Below are positions 41,188-52,003 of a stretch of 64,000 bases of DNA, piece after piece. Each line of letters opens with the position of its first letter. The stretch's first letter is position 1. A model generated the notes under the pieces. The model searched no databases. It was not told the DNA's origin and worked only from the letters and a program-made list of their open reading frames with translations. The DNA is taken from assembly GCA_031284315.1 (NCBI GenBank), contig JAITAB010000026.1, forward strand, positions 94,597-158,596, in the 5' to 3' direction. Origin of the DNA: Campylobacteraceae bacterium. Lineage in GTDB: Bacteria > Campylobacterota > Campylobacteria > Campylobacterales > Campylobacteraceae. Both the position numbers and the translations under genes were made by a program.

Positions 41188-41313
41188 ATGATACAGTAAG
41201 AAGCGTTGCCTCGCCAAATATTTGGAAACAACTAAAAGTATAAAAGATTAACTTTATTGATTCGTATTACAATTGCAAAATTATTCTTACTTTTGCTTCG
41301 GAGGAAAAATACA

Positions 41314-41772
41314 ATGGCTTTCGTAAATGAGGTAATATCGCAAGAGGATTGGAAAAAATATGATTTGGAGACGATAAAAAAACGTCTTAATATACGTGGT
41401 GGTTTTACAGATCAATGGACAATAGACAGGCAGAAAGATATTTGGTTTAGAGAATATCGTTTTTGGTCTGATAAAGAAAATTTTGGGGCAGAAATTTGCA
41501 CATATTGGGACTTCTACTGGAAAGGCAGTTTTATACCGTTAAGGACAGAAACCGTTAAAAAAATACCACCCTCTAAAAACAACGGCATATATTATGTTCA
41601 CTTAAAAATCTTAAAAATTGAAATACCCGAAAACATTCAACAATACAAATCAGAAATATATAAAGACTTGAAAGAAGCATTTGAAGTTTCACAGGTAGGT
41701 ATAGGCATATACATAAAAGACGATACAGATCCTTGCAAAATAAACTTAGAATACGAAGGAGAGTTAATATGA
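41314..41772 (+). CDS. Hypothetical soluble protein (152 aa)
   Basis: SD-like GGAGG upstream of ATG at 41314; overlaps the next short ORF (ATGATGA). Confidence 0.55.
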   Translation: MAFVNEVISQEDWKKYDLETIKKRLNIRGGFTDQWTIDRQKDIWFREYRFWSDKENFGAEICTYWDFYWKGSFIPLRTETVKKIPPSKNNGIYYVHLKILKIEIPENIQQYKSEIYKDLKEAFEVSQVGIGIYIKDDTDPCKINLEYEGELI

Positions 41773-41876
41773 TGAATTTAAAAGAAGCGCTTGACAAACT
41801 GAGTGATTTGGTAAACAGAGACTATTATAAAGCTTTATCCGCAGAAGCAAGACACATGCCGCGCTATCCGCGATAG
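41769..41876 (+). pseudogene. Truncated ORF (35 aa) running into palindromic repeat DNA
   Basis: MMNLKEALDKLSDLVNRDYYKALSAEARHMPRYPR*; coding character ends where the repeat-like sequence begins. Confidence 0.45.
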
Positions 41877-41914
41877 CTTGCAATTTCGGAGTTTAAGAAA
41901 TATACGCTTGCTTT

Positions 41915-42012
41915 GCAAACTTCCGTATGGGAATGACAAAATAAAACGCGCTCTACATGGAAGCGCGGAATGACGGAATAAAACGGCGTGCGCTTGAATA
42001 CGGGAATAGTAA
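41915..42012. repeat. Degenerate copies of the (C/G)GGAATGACGGAATAAAA repeat family
   Basis: gggaatgacaaaataaaa, gcggaatgacggaataaaa and cgggaatag units resemble the cluster at 63.1-63.9 kb (e.g. gggaatgacggaataaaa at 63301). Confidence 0.5.
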
Positions 42013-42055
42013 AAAACAGCGTCCATGAAACGGGCGAACAACACTTGGCGTTGTT

Positions 42056-43228
42056 TTAAGCGTTGTTTACCAATCTTATATTTTTAACTATCTCTTCGGC
42101 TCTTTTTTTGGCTTTTTCTGCTTCGTCCTGCACAAGCGCGACAGCCATTCTGCGCCCTTTATGGCTGTTTGGTTTGCCGAATATCCTGACAAACGAATTT
42201 TTTGAAAACGCGCTATCAGGCACATCAAAATGCGGATTTGCGCTTTTTATCTCGGCTTTATACGCCGCGCTCGCCGCTTCGCCCAAAAATGTAAAATCCA
42301 AAGGAAGCCCCAAAATAGCTCTCACATGCAGGGCAAATTCGCTTTGAGACTGCGATATCATTGTAACCATGCCCGTATCATGCGGGCGCGGACTTACTTC
42401 GCTAAAATATACTTCATTTCCTTTTATGAAAAGTTCCACGCCGAATATCCCGCGTCCTCCGAGTCCGTCCGTTACTCTTTCGGCAATCTCCTGCGCTTTT
42501 TTCAAAACCTCTTTTTCCATTTGCATGGGCTGCCAGCTAAATATATAATCGCCGTCTTTTTGGATATGACCTATCGGTTCGCAAAATCTGCTCTCGTTTT
42601 CCGTCCGCACAGTCAAAAGCGTAATCTCATAATCAAACTTTACAAACTCTTCTACGATAAGTTCGCTCGCATCGCCTCTGGCTTCTTTTGCTCTTTCCCA
42701 TGAGCTTTGCAAATCCGCCGCGCTTTTTGCCACGCTCTGCCCATGTCCTGATGAACTCATAACTGGCTTTATAACGCATGGAAATCCAAGATTATCGGCG
42801 GCATTTTTTAACTCCTCATGAGAGTTCACAAACAGATATTTGCTTGTCTTTATGCCAAGTTCTTCGGCGGCAAATTTGCGTATATTTTTGCGGTTCATTG
42901 TCTTTTTAATGGCGGCGGCGTTTGGTATCACATGAAAGCCTTTTTGTTCGGCTATCTCTAACGCTTCAATGCTTAAAGCCTCTATCTCAGGCACTATATA
43001 TGTCGGTTTTTCAAGATATATAAGCTCTAACAAAGCGTCTTTATTTTTCATATCAATCACATGGGATTTGTTTGCCGCAAGATGAGCCGGAGCATTCGCA
43101 TAAGCGTCCACAGCCACTACTTCTATCCCGAGCCTCAAAGCCTCTATGGCGACCTCTTTGCCAAGTTCGCCGCTTCCAAGCAGCATAATTTTTATACTGT
43201 CATGCTTTAATGGAGTTGTAAATACCAT
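42056..43228 (-). CDS. purT: Formate-dependent phosphoribosylglycinamide formyltransferase
   Basis: ATP-grasp: [47 protein letters not shown]. Confidence 0.96.
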   Translation of the reverse strand: MVFTTPLKHDSIKIMLLGSGELGKEVAIEALRLGIEVVAVDAYANAPAHLAANKSHVIDMKNKDALLELIYLEKPTYIVPEIEALSIEALEIAEQKGFHVIPNAAAIKKTMNRKNIRKFAAEELGIKTSKYLFVNSHEELKNAADNLGFPCVIKPVMSSSGHGQSVAKSAADLQSSWERAKEARGDASELIVEEFVKFDYEITLLTVRTENESRFCEPIGHIQKDGDYIFSWQPMQMEKEVLKKAQEIAERVTDGLGGRGIFGVELFIKGNEVYFSEVSPRPHDTGMVTMISQSQSEFALHVRAILGLPLDFTFLGEAASAAYKAEIKSANPHFDVPDSAFSKNSFVRIFGKPNSHKGRRMAVALVQDEAEKAKKRAEEIVKNIRLVNNA

Positions 43229-43244
43229 TGAAAATCCTTATATT

Positions 43245-43628
43245 TTAATGTATTTGATAATCAATTTTACGCATATTCGCTTTCATCTGACTTTTTTTGT
43301 GAAAAAAGAGCGCTAAAACCAAAAAAAAGACATTTAGCAAGCCATAGAGTAAAAAATCTATTGAAATATCCTCAAAAAGATAAAACAAAGCGCAACCTAT
43401 CAAGGAAACAGCGGCTGCAATCAACGGAAGAGAGAGTTTTTCGCCGTCTGTCGGCTCTGTTTTTTCTATCTTGTCAAATAATGTCAAGGTACACATGAAA
43501 GTCAATCCCGCGACAATTATATTAAAACGGTCGATAGCTTCAAACCTGCCGACTACAAAAAAGAGAGCCGCCGCAGACATTATCAATAAAATCCAAATTC
43601 CGAAAAAGCTAAAAACATATTTTGCCAT
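43245..43628 (-). CDS. Hypothetical membrane protein
   Basis: 127-aa ORF with four hydrophobic segments. Confidence 0.6.
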   Translation of the reverse strand: MAKYVFSFFGIWILLIMSAAALFFVVGRFEAIDRFNIIVAGLTFMCTLTLFDKIEKTEPTDGEKLSLPLIAAAVSLIGCALFYLFEDISIDFLLYGLLNVFFLVLALFFHKKSQMKANMRKIDYQIH

Positions 43629-43682
43629 TTTCGCCCTTTTAAAATTTCACAATTATACTTTATAACTCTTGGATTTGAGCTT

Positions 43683-46028
43683 TTATTTTATTACCGCCAC
43701 TTGCGCAATTCTGCTGTCAAAGCGTCCATGGTCGTCTATCGCCCTTATCTCAAATCTGCCGCTTTTGCTTGGAAGCCAAAAGATGGATTTGGAGCTGCCG
43801 CCGCTGCCTATGTATTCGTCATTGACAAACCAGTAAAGCGTTTTGACATCGGCATCCGTAACAGCCGAAAATACGATGCGCTCTTTCTCTTTACTCTGTT
43901 GTATCGTATATACGGTATTTTTCAAAGGCGAAGTGATGGAAGGGGCGATGCCGATACTCGAACTAAAATTTTGTTTGCAATGCTTCATGTCGGGCGGCTC
44001 GCGTTTGGGCAGTCCTGCGCGTTTGAAAATATCCAGAATATCCGAAGAGTAATACTCGTAAACTTCTATTTTGGTATTTGCGCTTTTTTTATCGCCGCAT
44101 ACGGGAAGATTTGTCTTTTTGTCTATAAGCACAGGTCTGTAAACCGTATCCACTCTGATAGGAGAAACGCCAGGGATAAACCAGCTTTTACCTTTTCTTT
44201 TACACCACACAGTTGCCAAATCGCCGCTTGAGAGGCAAATATCCACTTTTTTTACATTTTCAGGGATTATTTTATTCACATCGTAAAGTTTTTCGCTCGC
44301 TTGAAGGCTGTTTACTATATTGAAAAAAAGCGGCGCGGCGGAGGCGGCTCCGACAAAGGCGGGATTGCCGCTGTTGTCAAAATTTCCAAGCCAAACTATC
44401 AGCACATACTGCCCGACTACTCCCGCGCTCCATGCGTCTTTAAATCCCCATGAAGTGCCTGTTTTCCAATATATCGGCAATTTTTGCACTTCTGCGGCTG
44501 CACTGTCGGAGCGCGGAAGATTGGAGAGCATATCAAGAACGATAAACGCCGTCTCTTTGCTTAAAATTTGAGCGCCGTTGTCCATGTTTTGCTCTTTTCG
44601 CGTCCGTATTTCACGCATAACTCCGCCGTTTGCAAGTATGGCGTAAAGTTTTACTTCTTCCATCATCGTAACTTCGCCGCCGCCCAAAGCCAAAGCCAGT
44701 CCGTAATGGTTTTCGCTTGCCATTTTGCTAACGCCGACTTTTTTCAAAAAGGCGTAAAAATTTGGATTTTTGAGTTTATTATTCAGATATACGGCGGGGA
44801 TATTTCTGCTTCTGACAAGCGCTTGAGCTGCGCTTAAAGGTCCGATAAAACGGTTGTCAAAATTTTCCGGCGAATAGGAGCTAAAACTTGTCGGCACATC
44901 TTTAAGCACGCTTTGCGGGTGGATAACGCCCTGCTCAACGGCGAGCGCGTAGATAAACGGTTTTAGCGTGGATCCAGGGGAGCGTTTGATATTGAAGCCG
45001 TTTATCTGCCCTTCTATCTCGCTATTGAAATAACCCGCAGAACCCACAGCCGCCGCGATGCTCATGTCTCTCGTATCAAGCAAAATCGCGGCGGCGTTTT
45101 TGATGCCTTTGTTGGAGTTGCGGTTGATATATGAGGCGATTTGCGTCTCCAAAAGCGTTTGAAGTTTCAAATCTATAGTCGTGTCAATCCTCAAATTCAG
45201 CGCTCCCGCGTTAAAATCCTCTTTCATGAGCTGTTCTACGAAATGTGGAGCGCGGAAAGGGAGATTTTCAGGCTGCCTCAATAAAAACGGCAGGGTAAAA
45301 AGCGCGCTTGTCAATTCATCTACGCCGTAAGTTTCGCGCCACATTTCAAAAAGCCTGTTTCGCGCCTTGCTTAATTTTTCGCCGACATAACCTGTATTTT
45401 TATCCACTCTAAAACTTGGAGACTGCGGTAAAACCGAAAGTGCAAGGCTTTCGGGCAAGGTTAGAGATTTGGGTTCTTTGTCAAAATATATAAGGCTTGC
45501 CGCACCGATACCTTCTATATTTCTGCCGTATGGAGCGTAATTTAGATACGCTTCCAAAATGTCATCTTTGGAGTAGAAAAGTTCCAATTGAACCGCGCGA
45601 AAAACCTGCGTCAATTTGCCGCTGATGGAGCGCGTGTTTAACTTCCAATACATTCTGGCAAGCTGCATGGTTATCGTTGAACCGCCCTGCATATTACCTT
45701 TTTGCACATAGCTTACCCATGCGCCTCTTGCCAAACTTATGGGATTAAATCCGAAATGGTAATAAAACCACTTGTCTTCATAAAGCAAAACGCCCTTAAT
45801 CGTATCGTTTGATATTTCGCTAAGAGGCGTCCATACTCGGTATCGTTCATCTTTGGCGAGAGTAAGCCGCAAAAGCGCGCCGTTTTTGTCGTAAACGGCG
45901 GTAGATAAAAAGAGATTTTCGGAAAGTTTTTGATGCGGCGCCAGCTTTAGCCCTAAAAGGACTAAAGCTAATAGAAAAATAACCGCCGCTAAATTGACAA
46001 AAAAGCGTTTAAGCCTTTGCCGCCGCAT
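43683..46028 (-). CDS. pbpC: Penicillin-binding protein 1C
   Basis: Transglycosylase (EDKWFYYHFGFNP, GGSTITMQLARM) and transpeptidase (SPGSTLKPFIYALA, KTGTSWGFKDAW) motifs; C-terminal BiPBP-like domain; adjacent to alpha-2-macroglobulin. Confidence 0.95.
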   Translation of the reverse strand: MRRQRLKRFFVNLAAVIFLLALVLLGLKLAPHQKLSENLFLSTAVYDKNGALLRLTLAKDERYRVWTPLSEISNDTIKGVLLYEDKWFYYHFGFNPISLARGAWVSYVQKGNMQGGSTITMQLARMYWKLNTRSISGKLTQVFRAVQLELFYSKDDILEAYLNYAPYGRNIEGIGAASLIYFDKEPKSLTLPESLALSVLPQSPSFRVDKNTGYVGEKLSKARNRLFEMWRETYGVDELTSALFTLPFLLRQPENLPFRAPHFVEQLMKEDFNAGALNLRIDTTIDLKLQTLLETQIASYINRNSNKGIKNAAAILLDTRDMSIAAAVGSAGYFNSEIEGQINGFNIKRSPGSTLKPFIYALAVEQGVIHPQSVLKDVPTSFSSYSPENFDNRFIGPLSAAQALVRSRNIPAVYLNNKLKNPNFYAFLKKVGVSKMASENHYGLALALGGGEVTMMEEVKLYAILANGGVMREIRTRKEQNMDNGAQILSKETAFIVLDMLSNLPRSDSAAAEVQKLPIYWKTGTSWGFKDAWSAGVVGQYVLIVWLGNFDNSGNPAFVGAASAAPLFFNIVNSLQASEKLYDVNKIIPENVKKVDICLSSGDLATVWCKRKGKSWFIPGVSPIRVDTVYRPVLIDKKTNLPVCGDKKSANTKIEVYEYYSSDILDIFKRAGLPKREPPDMKHCKQNFSSSIGIAPSITSPLKNTVYTIQQSKEKERIVFSAVTDADVKTLYWFVNDEYIGSGGSSKSIFWLPSKSGRFEIRAIDDHGRFDSRIAQVAVIK

Positions 46029-46030
46029 GT

Positions 46031-49000
46031 TTACGGCAATACCGTGATAGAACCGCTGTCAGCCGAGAGAGCCTGTATCTCTCTATCGTACATGGCTTCG
46101 GCGTAAATCGGCGCAACTGCGTAAACGCCTTCATTTGTGGACTTTATCTGGTATTTGAATGTCCTCACATCTTGATACGCCGTTCCGTATATGATAACTC
46201 TATCCTCTCTGATATCGCTGTAATCCGCGCCCCATGTGCTGTCATGAGCCATTATCGGCGATACATAAGCGTTTCTGTCGTCTTCTTCGTAATATTCGTC
46301 TTCTTCGTACTCTTCATCGTCATAATATTCATCTTCGCGCTCCTGTTCTTGTGATACGGCGAGCTGCTGTACGACTTCAAAGCCGCCCGGCAGCAGATCT
46401 ACTATGGCGACATTTCCGATGCCCTCTTTTGAATTGGAGCGGACTTTTATCGTTACATTTATTTTTTCGCCGAGTTTTGTCTGCGTGATTTTATTGCCGC
46501 TTTCATCGGTATATTCCCTGTAAACTTCCAAGCCTTTTTTCACAGCCTCTTTCGGCGCGGCGATATCGTAGCCTTCCAATACCACAGAGTACCATGCGGG
46601 GAGCTTTGAAGGGTTGTTGAAAATGATTTGCGTATCGTCTTTGTTAAAATTACCCTTTGCCAATATCTCTTTCATTTCCCCCGCGACCCTTATTTTTGCT
46701 TTGGTATCTTTGGCTTCTATAGAGAGTTTATCGCTGTCTTCAAGAGCGTTCAATCCTTTGGAGTAACTGTCTAACGCTAAAATGCTCATGGACGATGAAG
46801 TCGTAGTATAGCGTCCGCTTCTAATCATCAACATCATATTTTCAAGCGCTTGAGGCGGTATGCTTTTTATCTTTTCAGGGAAATGCTTTGAGACAAGATA
46901 AATAGACGCGGCGTTTACAACAAGCGGATCGTAATAATCCCTTGACCACCATGCATCGCTATAAGCCTTACTCAAATCGCTCCATGGTTTTTTCAACAGC
47001 ATCTCCGCTTCTTTGTCCATTTTCAGCATTTTATATGTAGCGGCGAGATAAAGCGCGGCAATGTCGTTTTGCCAGCTGTTTTCGTAATTAAGCTGCAATG
47101 ATTTCTGCACCGTGCTTAAAAGATTTGTCGTAACTTCGCCCTGTCTTGTCAAAAGATACACAGCGTAAGCTCTAAGCCTCAAACCTTCCAGACTCTCTAC
47201 ATTGTTATTGTTTGCCAAAGAGGCAAGATAGGCATTTAATTTTTTCAACAAATTTGACGAAGGCGTTATGCCTCTTTCTTTCAAATCCACAAGGTAGTGA
47301 GCCGCGTAAACGCTCACAAACATATCTCCGTAAGCCGTAGCCTGCCACAATCCTATTGCTCCATTGGTATTTTGGCGCGAATTGAGTATGGAAGCGATAT
47401 GCTCATACGGCACGCCCTCTGTTTTCGCTCTGTTAAATTCGGCATACTCTTCTTGTATCATAGCCGATATCGCCGCGCTTACTAACTGTTCGGAGCATTT
47501 ATGAGGATAAGAGTCAAGATAGCTTGTCAATCCGTTTGCCAAAACAAGCGGAGAATGCGCCGCGCTCGCTTCTCTTAATGCAAACGCATCATACATATCG
47601 CGGAATTTATCAACGCTCTCTTGCGCGCCTCCGATGCGTCCCATGATAGTTTGCGTTCTAAACGGCGTTATCGGTCGTACAGATGTTGTACCCGTTCTTG
47701 CGGTAGAATAAACTTTATCTCCCTCTTTATAAACGGCTTTGAATTTCAGCTCTGCGCCGCCAAGGTTTGACGCGGCTTTGATTTTGAATTTTACAAAACT
47801 CTCGCTGCCTTTCGCAAGAGATATTTTTGACGATTTATTACCGACAATTTCAAGGTGTTTTGTCGTTTCAAGCGAGATATCGGCTAAAACAGCTTTGCCG
47901 TCCTCCAAATCCTCAATATTGTTTGAAACGCCCAGCGTTACTTCAAACACATCGCCCGGAGCCGCCATAAAAGGCACATTCGGCGTTAAAACAAAATCAT
48001 CTCTTACTATCGTATCAGTCTGTGCGATGCCGATTTTTTCTTTGGAAACCGCTACTGCCATAACGCGAAGTTTGCCGTTAAAATAATCTGGAACTTTATA
48101 TGTGAAACTCTTTTCGCCGTCAATTTCTGTGATGCCAGACCAAAACACTACAGGATCATCAACTTTTCGCTTGAATGGGTTGAGGTTTTTATTCGCCGCA
48201 TTTTTGGCTTCATAATAATCATCGCCGCCCGCCGCAGACGCCAATCTCTCAAATTTGCTGAATTCGGGCAGTATCAAGTCAAGTATCTGATAACTTTGCA
48301 CGGCAAGAGCGCGTTTGGCAAAGAAGTGGTTTAGAGGATTGTTCAAGCGGTAATTTGCCGCCTGTAAAATGCCCTCGTCCACCGCAAATACGACTACTTT
48401 TTGCTTTCTGTCCGTTTTGACGCTGATAGTTACATCTTGATTTGGCTTCACAAGCTTAGTTGATTCTATCTCTATTTTTGCACTCTGTTTATTCTGCGAA
48501 ATCTTAAATGGCATAACCCCGTAGCTTAAAGGACTCATAAATATATCTTCGGAGTTAAAATCGCGCACAAACTGTACATTTATATATCCGTTGCCTTTCA
48601 AATCGCTTGGTACGACTATCTTTTGCGTAGAGCTTGTAGTAGTTGTTTTGAACCATTTTACGGCATAAATTTTATCTTTTTCTATCGTGATAAGTCCGCT
48701 TCCGATATATGGCGTATTGATGGATATCTCTATCTCTTCGCCGTTTTCATATTCGGCTTTTGAGAGTTTCATGTCAAGTTCTGAATTTTTCTCCAGCGAG
48801 CGGTCTATATTCGCATCTCCCGTAACGGAGTAATAAGCCTTATAAAGCGTGTCGCCTTTGGAGCTTTTCACGACTATTTTATAGCTGCCCGGTTTTTTTG
48901 TATCAAGCGTATAATCAACGCCTTTAACGCCGATGGAAAACGCGCTCTCGTCCAAACGCATCTCTTTTAATTTGGACTGATATTTGTAAACGCCGGAATC

Positions 49001-52000
49001 TTGCAAAGTCAGCACGGAGACATACTTTTGCTCCCATATTTCAATACTTAAATCATTCGCCGCTATTTTCGTGAGATTTTGATTTATAGCGATAAAATTC
49101 AACTTTCTTTCGCTGTTTTTCTTGATATATCCCAAATCCCCGTCCGCTTTTGCGCCTATGAGATAATCGTTCGGCGAGACAAATGCCGAAGCCGTTGCGG
49201 TAACGCTTCTGCCTGCTCCCGCTTCAAAAACTTCAGCAACGATAGCCATTTGATAAGTTGCCTTGTCATACTCTTCCAACAAAAGATTTAATTGCGCGAT
49301 ACCGTTCTCATCGGTCTTGCTATCCTCAAGTTCTATGTCAAACAACTCTTGCGAATTGTAGTAACCGTCATAAAAATAGTATCCGCCGTATTTTTTAAAT
49401 GAAAATGCAGATGGAGATAAAATGAGCGAAGCTGCTACGCGCCTGTTTTGCGCCGGCGTGCCGAAAAGATTTTCCGCTTTTAAAACCGCGCTAAGTTCGT
49501 TTGGTTTGACCCAGCCTTTGATTTTGGAAGGCGTGAGTTTAAGTTCGGCTTTTGTTTTGTCAGGTTCAAACTCTTTGATTGAAACGGAAGTTGAGCCAAG
49601 CAGTATGCCCGCTTTATCCTGATCTTTATAATTTGTCGCTACATTCAGATAAACTGTCCAGCTTCCTGTCGGCGCATCGGCTGTCGTTGTAAATGATACT
49701 TCATTAAAACCGCTTTCGTCAATACTCAAAGTTTTGCTTGTGAACAATTGCCCGCGGGCGTCATAAACCGAAGCGACTACCGGAATGCCGCTTATCGGGA
49801 TATTCCAATCTTCAGCCCTTACGATAGAGCCTATATTTACGCGTTCACCCGGTCTGTATAAACCTCTGTCGGAAAAGATATACGCGCTAAGTTTGCCCTG
49901 TTCTACGGTGTTTTGCACGCCGCCAATATCAAATCTTGAAAGTTCAAGCCGTCTGTTGCCTGCATATTGATCATACGGCAAAAACGACAAATCGTCATCT
50001 TTTTGCACCGTATATAAGGCGGGCAATTGCGCACTCGGCGTTTTATTGTATTCGGGCAAAGGTTTAAAGTGCGCATGTCCGTTTGCATCTGTTACCGCGC
50101 TTGCGACAGCTATGCCGTTTCTGCCCAAAATTGATACTTTCGCGCCTTCAACGGCTTGTCCGTTTTTTATGGATTGTACGAAAATGTCATGAGAGTTGTC
50201 GGCTGAGCGTTTGGCGATAATGCCAAGATCAGTAACGACTATCAATTTTGAACCGCCCAAACCGTAATCTGCCACTCTTTTATCTTTCGGATACCATGAA
50301 GAGAGCGTAACTAAAAATACTCCTTTGGAGTTTGTGATATATTCGCTCAAATCCACGCCTTCATAAGAGACTTTACCGTTGTTTGACGCGCTCATAGTTT
50401 TATTGTATGTAAATCTTTGCGTAAAATACGAAGGGTCTAAATATCCGAACGAACTTTGGTCAAACTGCCAATTTTCGTTAAAATTTACCAAATGCTGTAT
50501 TTGTGAAGGAATAACTCTGTTTATTTCAAGCTGAAAACCGTCTATATTGCGCGCAAAAATCGGTACTTTTTTCTCGCCTTTCAATGAAAGCAGCGTGCCT
50601 TCGGCGGCAAATTTCAAAACCTTCGGAAACTGCGGCACGCTTAACACGCTATATACGCTGTCTTTGGGCTTGTAGCCGCCAAGCGTAGTTATATTTTTTC
50701 CGCAAACCACATAAATATAATCGCCCGGGCTGCTTTTATATCTGAAACTCGCGATATTTTGAAATTCATCTTCGGAAATATCCGCTTTCAAATCAAGCTG
50801 TTTCGAGAGAGCAAGCGCTTCGGGACCGATATCGTCGTTATTTGACCAGCGATAATTTTTTACAGGCTCGCTTCCTCTGACTGAGGGTTTATTTTTTGGC
50901 AGAACATACGCCTTAATCTCTTTGGACAAATCGTTAATATTAACCTTATCTATGAGATTTATAACTAAAACCTGCTCTTGTTCGTTATTTTCTTTTTCGG
51001 CGATAGTTAAGGAAAAATATTCGATTATATTCGTATATGCGCTCGAAACCCTCTGCGAAGAGGCTGTATCAACGCTTGCCTCAGCTCCTCCTATGGAAGA
51101 TTTGGCGCCTTTTTTGACATTCAAAACCATTTCGCTGTCTATATCAGGAAGCGTTACAAACTCCGATCTTATCCATGCCTTCATCTTTTTATCGTCATAT
51201 TTGACGGCAAATTTATACGGTTTTGGCGGTATTTTATATTTTGATGGAGCTTGAAGCTGTATGGAGACTTGTTTTTCAAAGCTTGCCGCATCCACAGGAT
51301 AAGCGAAATTTATCTCAAATATTACATTTTTTTCGCTCGGTTTTTCGGGGTTTTGATACAACTCTTTTTGCGCGACATTTAATTTGAAAGGCTCTATGTT
51401 GAATTCGTATTTGGTTTTGTCTATGGTTACTTGTTCATTCAACAGCGTTTCAGGTTTTATCTGGACTGTGTATTTTTCACCGATACGCCAATCTTCGCTT
51501 GGTTTAAAAGCAAGCGTATATCCGTTAGCCCACTCCCATGTTCCGTTTATCTCGGGAGTTAATTTTACGCCTTGAATGCTGGCATTAGCGCCGATATTTT
51601 CAACAGGCGCGGCTACCTTGTCAAAATAGACATAAAGAGGATTAAAAACTACATGTTCGCTGCCGTAATTTGTTTTGGCGGGAGCGAATATGCTTACATG
51701 AACTTCCACATGATCAATCGGCGCGACTTCTATGGGCTTTGGCTGATTTTGCAGCCAGATATAAGCGCAATAGATGGCGGCTATGATTAAAACAAACGCC
51801 GATAAAATTGATACGGTTATTATTTTATGGTTTAAAAGTGCGCGTCCCACAAACTTGAAAGCTTTGAGAACATAGCGTATCCATGCGGGAGTCTGCCACT
51901 CAATCTTGCCAACAATGAGGCTTAAAACAAAAAATATCCATTTAAATGCTAATGAAAAAACGCCTTTGGTAAATGAGAAAATTTTCTTTAAAAAACTTGC

Positions 52001-52003
52001 CAT
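46031..52003 (-). CDS. yfhM: Bacterial alpha-2-macroglobulin (YfhM-like, thioester-containing)
   Basis: 1990 aa; MG domains, CSEQ thioester motif (codons 47486-47497), C-terminal receptor-like domain; paired with pbpC. Confidence 0.95.
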   Translation of the reverse strand: MASFLKKIFSFTKGVFSLAFKWIFFVLSLIVGKIEWQTPAWIRYVLKAFKFVGRALLNHKIITVSILSAFVLIIAAIYCAYIWLQNQPKPIEVAPIDHVEVHVSIFAPAKTNYGSEHVVFNPLYVYFDKVAAPVENIGANASIQGVKLTPEINGTWEWANGYTLAFKPSEDWRIGEKYTVQIKPETLLNEQVTIDKTKYEFNIEPFKLNVAQKELYQNPEKPSEKNVIFEINFAYPVDAASFEKQVSIQLQAPSKYKIPPKPYKFAVKYDDKKMKAWIRSEFVTLPDIDSEMVLNVKKGAKSSIGGAEASVDTASSQRVSSAYTNIIEYFSLTIAEKENNEQEQVLVINLIDKVNINDLSKEIKAYVLPKNKPSVRGSEPVKNYRWSNNDDIGPEALALSKQLDLKADISEDEFQNIASFRYKSSPGDYIYVVCGKNITTLGGYKPKDSVYSVLSVPQFPKVLKFAAEGTLLSLKGEKKVPIFARNIDGFQLEINRVIPSQIQHLVNFNENWQFDQSSFGYLDPSYFTQRFTYNKTMSASNNGKVSYEGVDLSEYITNSKGVFLVTLSSWYPKDKRVADYGLGGSKLIVVTDLGIIAKRSADNSHDIFVQSIKNGQAVEGAKVSILGRNGIAVASAVTDANGHAHFKPLPEYNKTPSAQLPALYTVQKDDDLSFLPYDQYAGNRRLELSRFDIGGVQNTVEQGKLSAYIFSDRGLYRPGERVNIGSIVRAEDWNIPISGIPVVASVYDARGQLFTSKTLSIDESGFNEVSFTTTADAPTGSWTVYLNVATNYKDQDKAGILLGSTSVSIKEFEPDKTKAELKLTPSKIKGWVKPNELSAVLKAENLFGTPAQNRRVAASLILSPSAFSFKKYGGYYFYDGYYNSQELFDIELEDSKTDENGIAQLNLLLEEYDKATYQMAIVAEVFEAGAGRSVTATASAFVSPNDYLIGAKADGDLGYIKKNSERKLNFIAINQNLTKIAANDLSIEIWEQKYVSVLTLQDSGVYKYQSKLKEMRLDESAFSIGVKGVDYTLDTKKPGSYKIVVKSSKGDTLYKAYYSVTGDANIDRSLEKNSELDMKLSKAEYENGEEIEISINTPYIGSGLITIEKDKIYAVKWFKTTTTSSTQKIVVPSDLKGNGYINVQFVRDFNSEDIFMSPLSYGVMPFKISQNKQSAKIEIESTKLVKPNQDVTISVKTDRKQKVVVFAVDEGILQAANYRLNNPLNHFFAKRALAVQSYQILDLILPEFSKFERLASAAGGDDYYEAKNAANKNLNPFKRKVDDPVVFWSGITEIDGEKSFTYKVPDYFNGKLRVMAVAVSKEKIGIAQTDTIVRDDFVLTPNVPFMAAPGDVFEVTLGVSNNIEDLEDGKAVLADISLETTKHLEIVGNKSSKISLAKGSESFVKFKIKAASNLGGAELKFKAVYKEGDKVYSTARTGTTSVRPITPFRTQTIMGRIGGAQESVDKFRDMYDAFALREASAAHSPLVLANGLTSYLDSYPHKCSEQLVSAAISAMIQEEYAEFNRAKTEGVPYEHIASILNSRQNTNGAIGLWQATAYGDMFVSVYAAHYLVDLKERGITPSSNLLKKLNAYLASLANNNNVESLEGLRLRAYAVYLLTRQGEVTTNLLSTVQKSLQLNYENSWQNDIAALYLAATYKMLKMDKEAEMLLKKPWSDLSKAYSDAWWSRDYYDPLVVNAASIYLVSKHFPEKIKSIPPQALENMMLMIRSGRYTTTSSSMSILALDSYSKGLNALEDSDKLSIEAKDTKAKIRVAGEMKEILAKGNFNKDDTQIIFNNPSKLPAWYSVVLEGYDIAAPKEAVKKGLEVYREYTDESGNKITQTKLGEKINVTIKVRSNSKEGIGNVAIVDLLPGGFEVVQQLAVSQEQEREDEYYDDEEYEEDEYYEEDDRNAYVSPIMAHDSTWGADYSDIREDRVIIYGTAYQDVRTFKYQIKSTNEGVYAVAPIYAEAMYDREIQALSADSGSITVLP

